Assembly (NCBI GenBank): GCA_042095835.1
Contig: JBELML010000212.1
Span: 1 to 5,934, forward strand
Direction: 5' to 3'
DNA length: 5,934 bases
Source of the DNA: DATFKA01 sp042095835
GTDB lineage: Bacteria > Bacteroidota > Bacteroidia > Chitinophagales > Saprospiraceae
Part shown: positions 5,123 through 5,934 of the stretch, piece after piece
How the letters are laid out: every line of letters starts with the position of its first letter
Numbering within the stretch: the stretch's first letter is position 1
Position numbers and translations under genes: made by a program
Notes under the pieces: generated by a model
Database searches by the model: none
What the model was told of the DNA's origin: nothing
Seen by the model: only the letters and a program-made list of their open reading frames with translations

Positions 5123-5761
5123 TTAAGGCCCTTGAATAATTGACACCTCCAATCCTTCCAAAGCAGGATGTAGCGCCTGGTTATAAACTAGAATAGAATA
5201 CGCTTTTAAATCTTCACGATCATGCAGGCCCTTTTCTATTTGCTGAGCTACCTCTCGATAAGGCTGCTCCACCTCTAGCCATAGGACTAGTTGTAATTGT
5301 AGGTTTTCGTTGGCCAAGCTGCCTGCTTTTTTCCAAAAGGCGCCCTCACCAACTTGTTTTTTCCGTCTAATATAAGCTTGGAGCAAGGTACCTAGCCAAA
5401 CCCAAAAGCGCTTTTCTTTACGAAGATAGTAGGTGTGAATGGCCCGAAGCCCCGAAAGCGTATCTTCAAATTTCTGTTCTACCGAATCTATGATTAGCTG
5501 AGGAGCAGCTAGACTTTGTTCTATTTCTCTCGTTCTTTGATTGCCACTGTGCAGCTTATAGTTTTTCACCTCCATCAGAAATACCTTTTCATCATCCAGT
5601 ACACCAATGAAGTCTACGCCCTTTAGGCCCACTCCACTAAAGCCCTGGAAGTAAGGATGATCATCGTATTTCCTGATTTGCCATCGATCTCGATCAAAAC
5701 GAAACTGAAGGCCACTTTCTTTGTAGCTAGCAAATGTCAGGTCCCCAGTATCATTTCTCAT
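5123..5761 (-). CDS. PD-(D/E)xK nuclease-like protein of unknown role
   Basis: A 212-residue protein without a signal peptide or membrane helix. The core GVGLKGVDFIGVLDDEKVFL (43-62) followed by MEVKNYK (63-69) fits the PD-(D/E)xK pattern: D50, then E64-V-K66 after 13 intervening residues, on two predicted beta strands. N-terminal residues 18-30 (LQFRFDRDRWQIR) could supply the preceding helix and strand, and the basic stretch YIRRKKQ (130-136) could contact nucleic acid. Family members cut DNA or RNA (restriction enzymes, resolvases, repair nucleases), but some have lost activity. Here the three key residues are present. The C-terminal half (~115-212) is not recognised. An in-frame TAA two codons upstream of the ATG excludes a longer start. 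It is 81 bp ahead of the sigma gene in the same direction, so co-transcription is possible. The specific family is not known to me. Confidence 0.65.
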   Translation of the reverse strand: MRNDTGDLTFASYKESGLQFRFDRDRWQIRKYDDHPYFQGFSGVGLKGVDFIGVLDDEKVFLMEVKNYKLHSGNQRTREIEQSLAAPQLIIDSVEQKFEDTLSGLRAIHTYYLRKEKRFWVWLGTLLQAYIRRKKQVGEGAFWKKAGSLANENLQLQLVLWLEVEQPYREVAQQIEKGLHDREDLKAYSILVYNQALHPALEGLEVSIIQGP

Positions 5762-5861
5762 GGTTTAATTGTTATGCGCCTAGGGGTCATTTGTAATGGC
5801 CTAGATGTATGTAATGTATTAAATATCAATTGAATCATCACACCTTTTTCACCTTTTCTAT

Positions 5862-5890
5862 TAGGGCAAACACACCAATAAATTACCCTA
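5862..5890. repeat. Inverted repeat with adjacent T-tract
   Basis: TAGGGCAA (5862-5869) and TTACCCTA (5883-5890) pair with one G-T position around 13 nt, followed on the + strand by CAATTTTTTAT. It could act as a terminator. On the - strand it would follow the putative gene end at 5907, but there the T-tract precedes the stem instead of following it. The neighbourhood also has a tandem CACCTTTT pair (5841-5848 and 5850-5857). The rest of the 173-bp spacer shows no TAnnTTTG element for the nuclease-like gene. Confidence 0.3.
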
Positions 5891-5906
5891 CAATTTTTTA
5901 TAATTC

Positions 5907-5933
5907 CTACTGAAACTCCAATTCAAAACCGCT
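5907..5933 (-). CDS. Possible C-terminal end of a gene entering from the right edge
   Basis: One - strand frame entering the window reads SGFELEFQ and then stops at TAG (5909-5907). The alternation of aromatic and charged residues is plausible for the last strand of an outer-membrane or secreted protein, and an inverted repeat follows at 5862-5890. Eight codons are too few to establish coding, and the other frames cannot be excluded. Sequence to the right of the window would decide it. Confidence 0.22.
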   Translation of the reverse strand, partial: SGFELEFQ

Positions 5934-5934
5934 C

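Overview
The window most likely comes from a member of the Bacteroidota, possibly of the Saprospiria/Lewinella type. Three things suggest this. TAnnTTTG-type -7 promoter elements lie before two genes. Start codons are preceded by A-rich sequence without a clear Shine-Dalgarno motif. The protein set also fits: a polyphosphate-glucokinase-type ROK kinase, a long cytosolic TPR protein, and an ECF sigma / one-helix membrane protein / small secreted helical protein cluster. The assignment comes from reading the sequence alone, and the genus is a guess.

Layout. Positions 1-247 are intergenic: two copies of a ~61-bp repeat with internal hairpins, then a perfect 12-bp inverted repeat whose right arm carries a -7 element. 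On the + strand follow a polyphosphate/ROK glucokinase (248-1003) and a Pol-beta-type nucleotidyltransferase (1069-1779). The nucleotidyltransferase reading frame clearly continues upstream to the kinase stop but has no ordinary start codon there. Everything after it lies on the - strand. A 461-residue TPR protein (1760-3145) overlaps the 3' end of the nucleotidyltransferase gene by 20 bp, tail to tail. A 200-bp spacer (3146-3345) holds its putative promoter, a small hairpin and a short direct repeat.

Reading leftwards from the right-hand side, a tight - strand cluster runs: PD-(D/E)xK nuclease-like protein (5761-5123), ECF sigma factor (5041-4412), single-pass membrane protein presumed to be its anti-sigma factor (4379-3843), and a secreted Spy/CpxP-like helical protein (3801-3346). 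Gaps are 81, 32 and 41 bp. The last three genes look like a self-contained envelope-sensing module comparable in layout to CnrH-CnrY-CnrX. The likely working model is that the sigma factor is held at the membrane by the cytoplasmic N-terminus of the one-helix protein, and that the periplasmic protein modulates this through the other side. The periplasmic half of the membrane protein has 26 acidic and no basic residues, while the secreted protein is net positive, which suggests an electrostatic partnership. Neither protein has the Cys/His residues expected of a zinc anti-sigma factor or metal sensor, so the signal would be something else.

The last 173 bp hold no complete gene. There is an inverted repeat and possibly the last eight codons of a - strand gene entering from the right edge. 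I see no tRNA, rRNA, CRISPR array, transposase or integrase.
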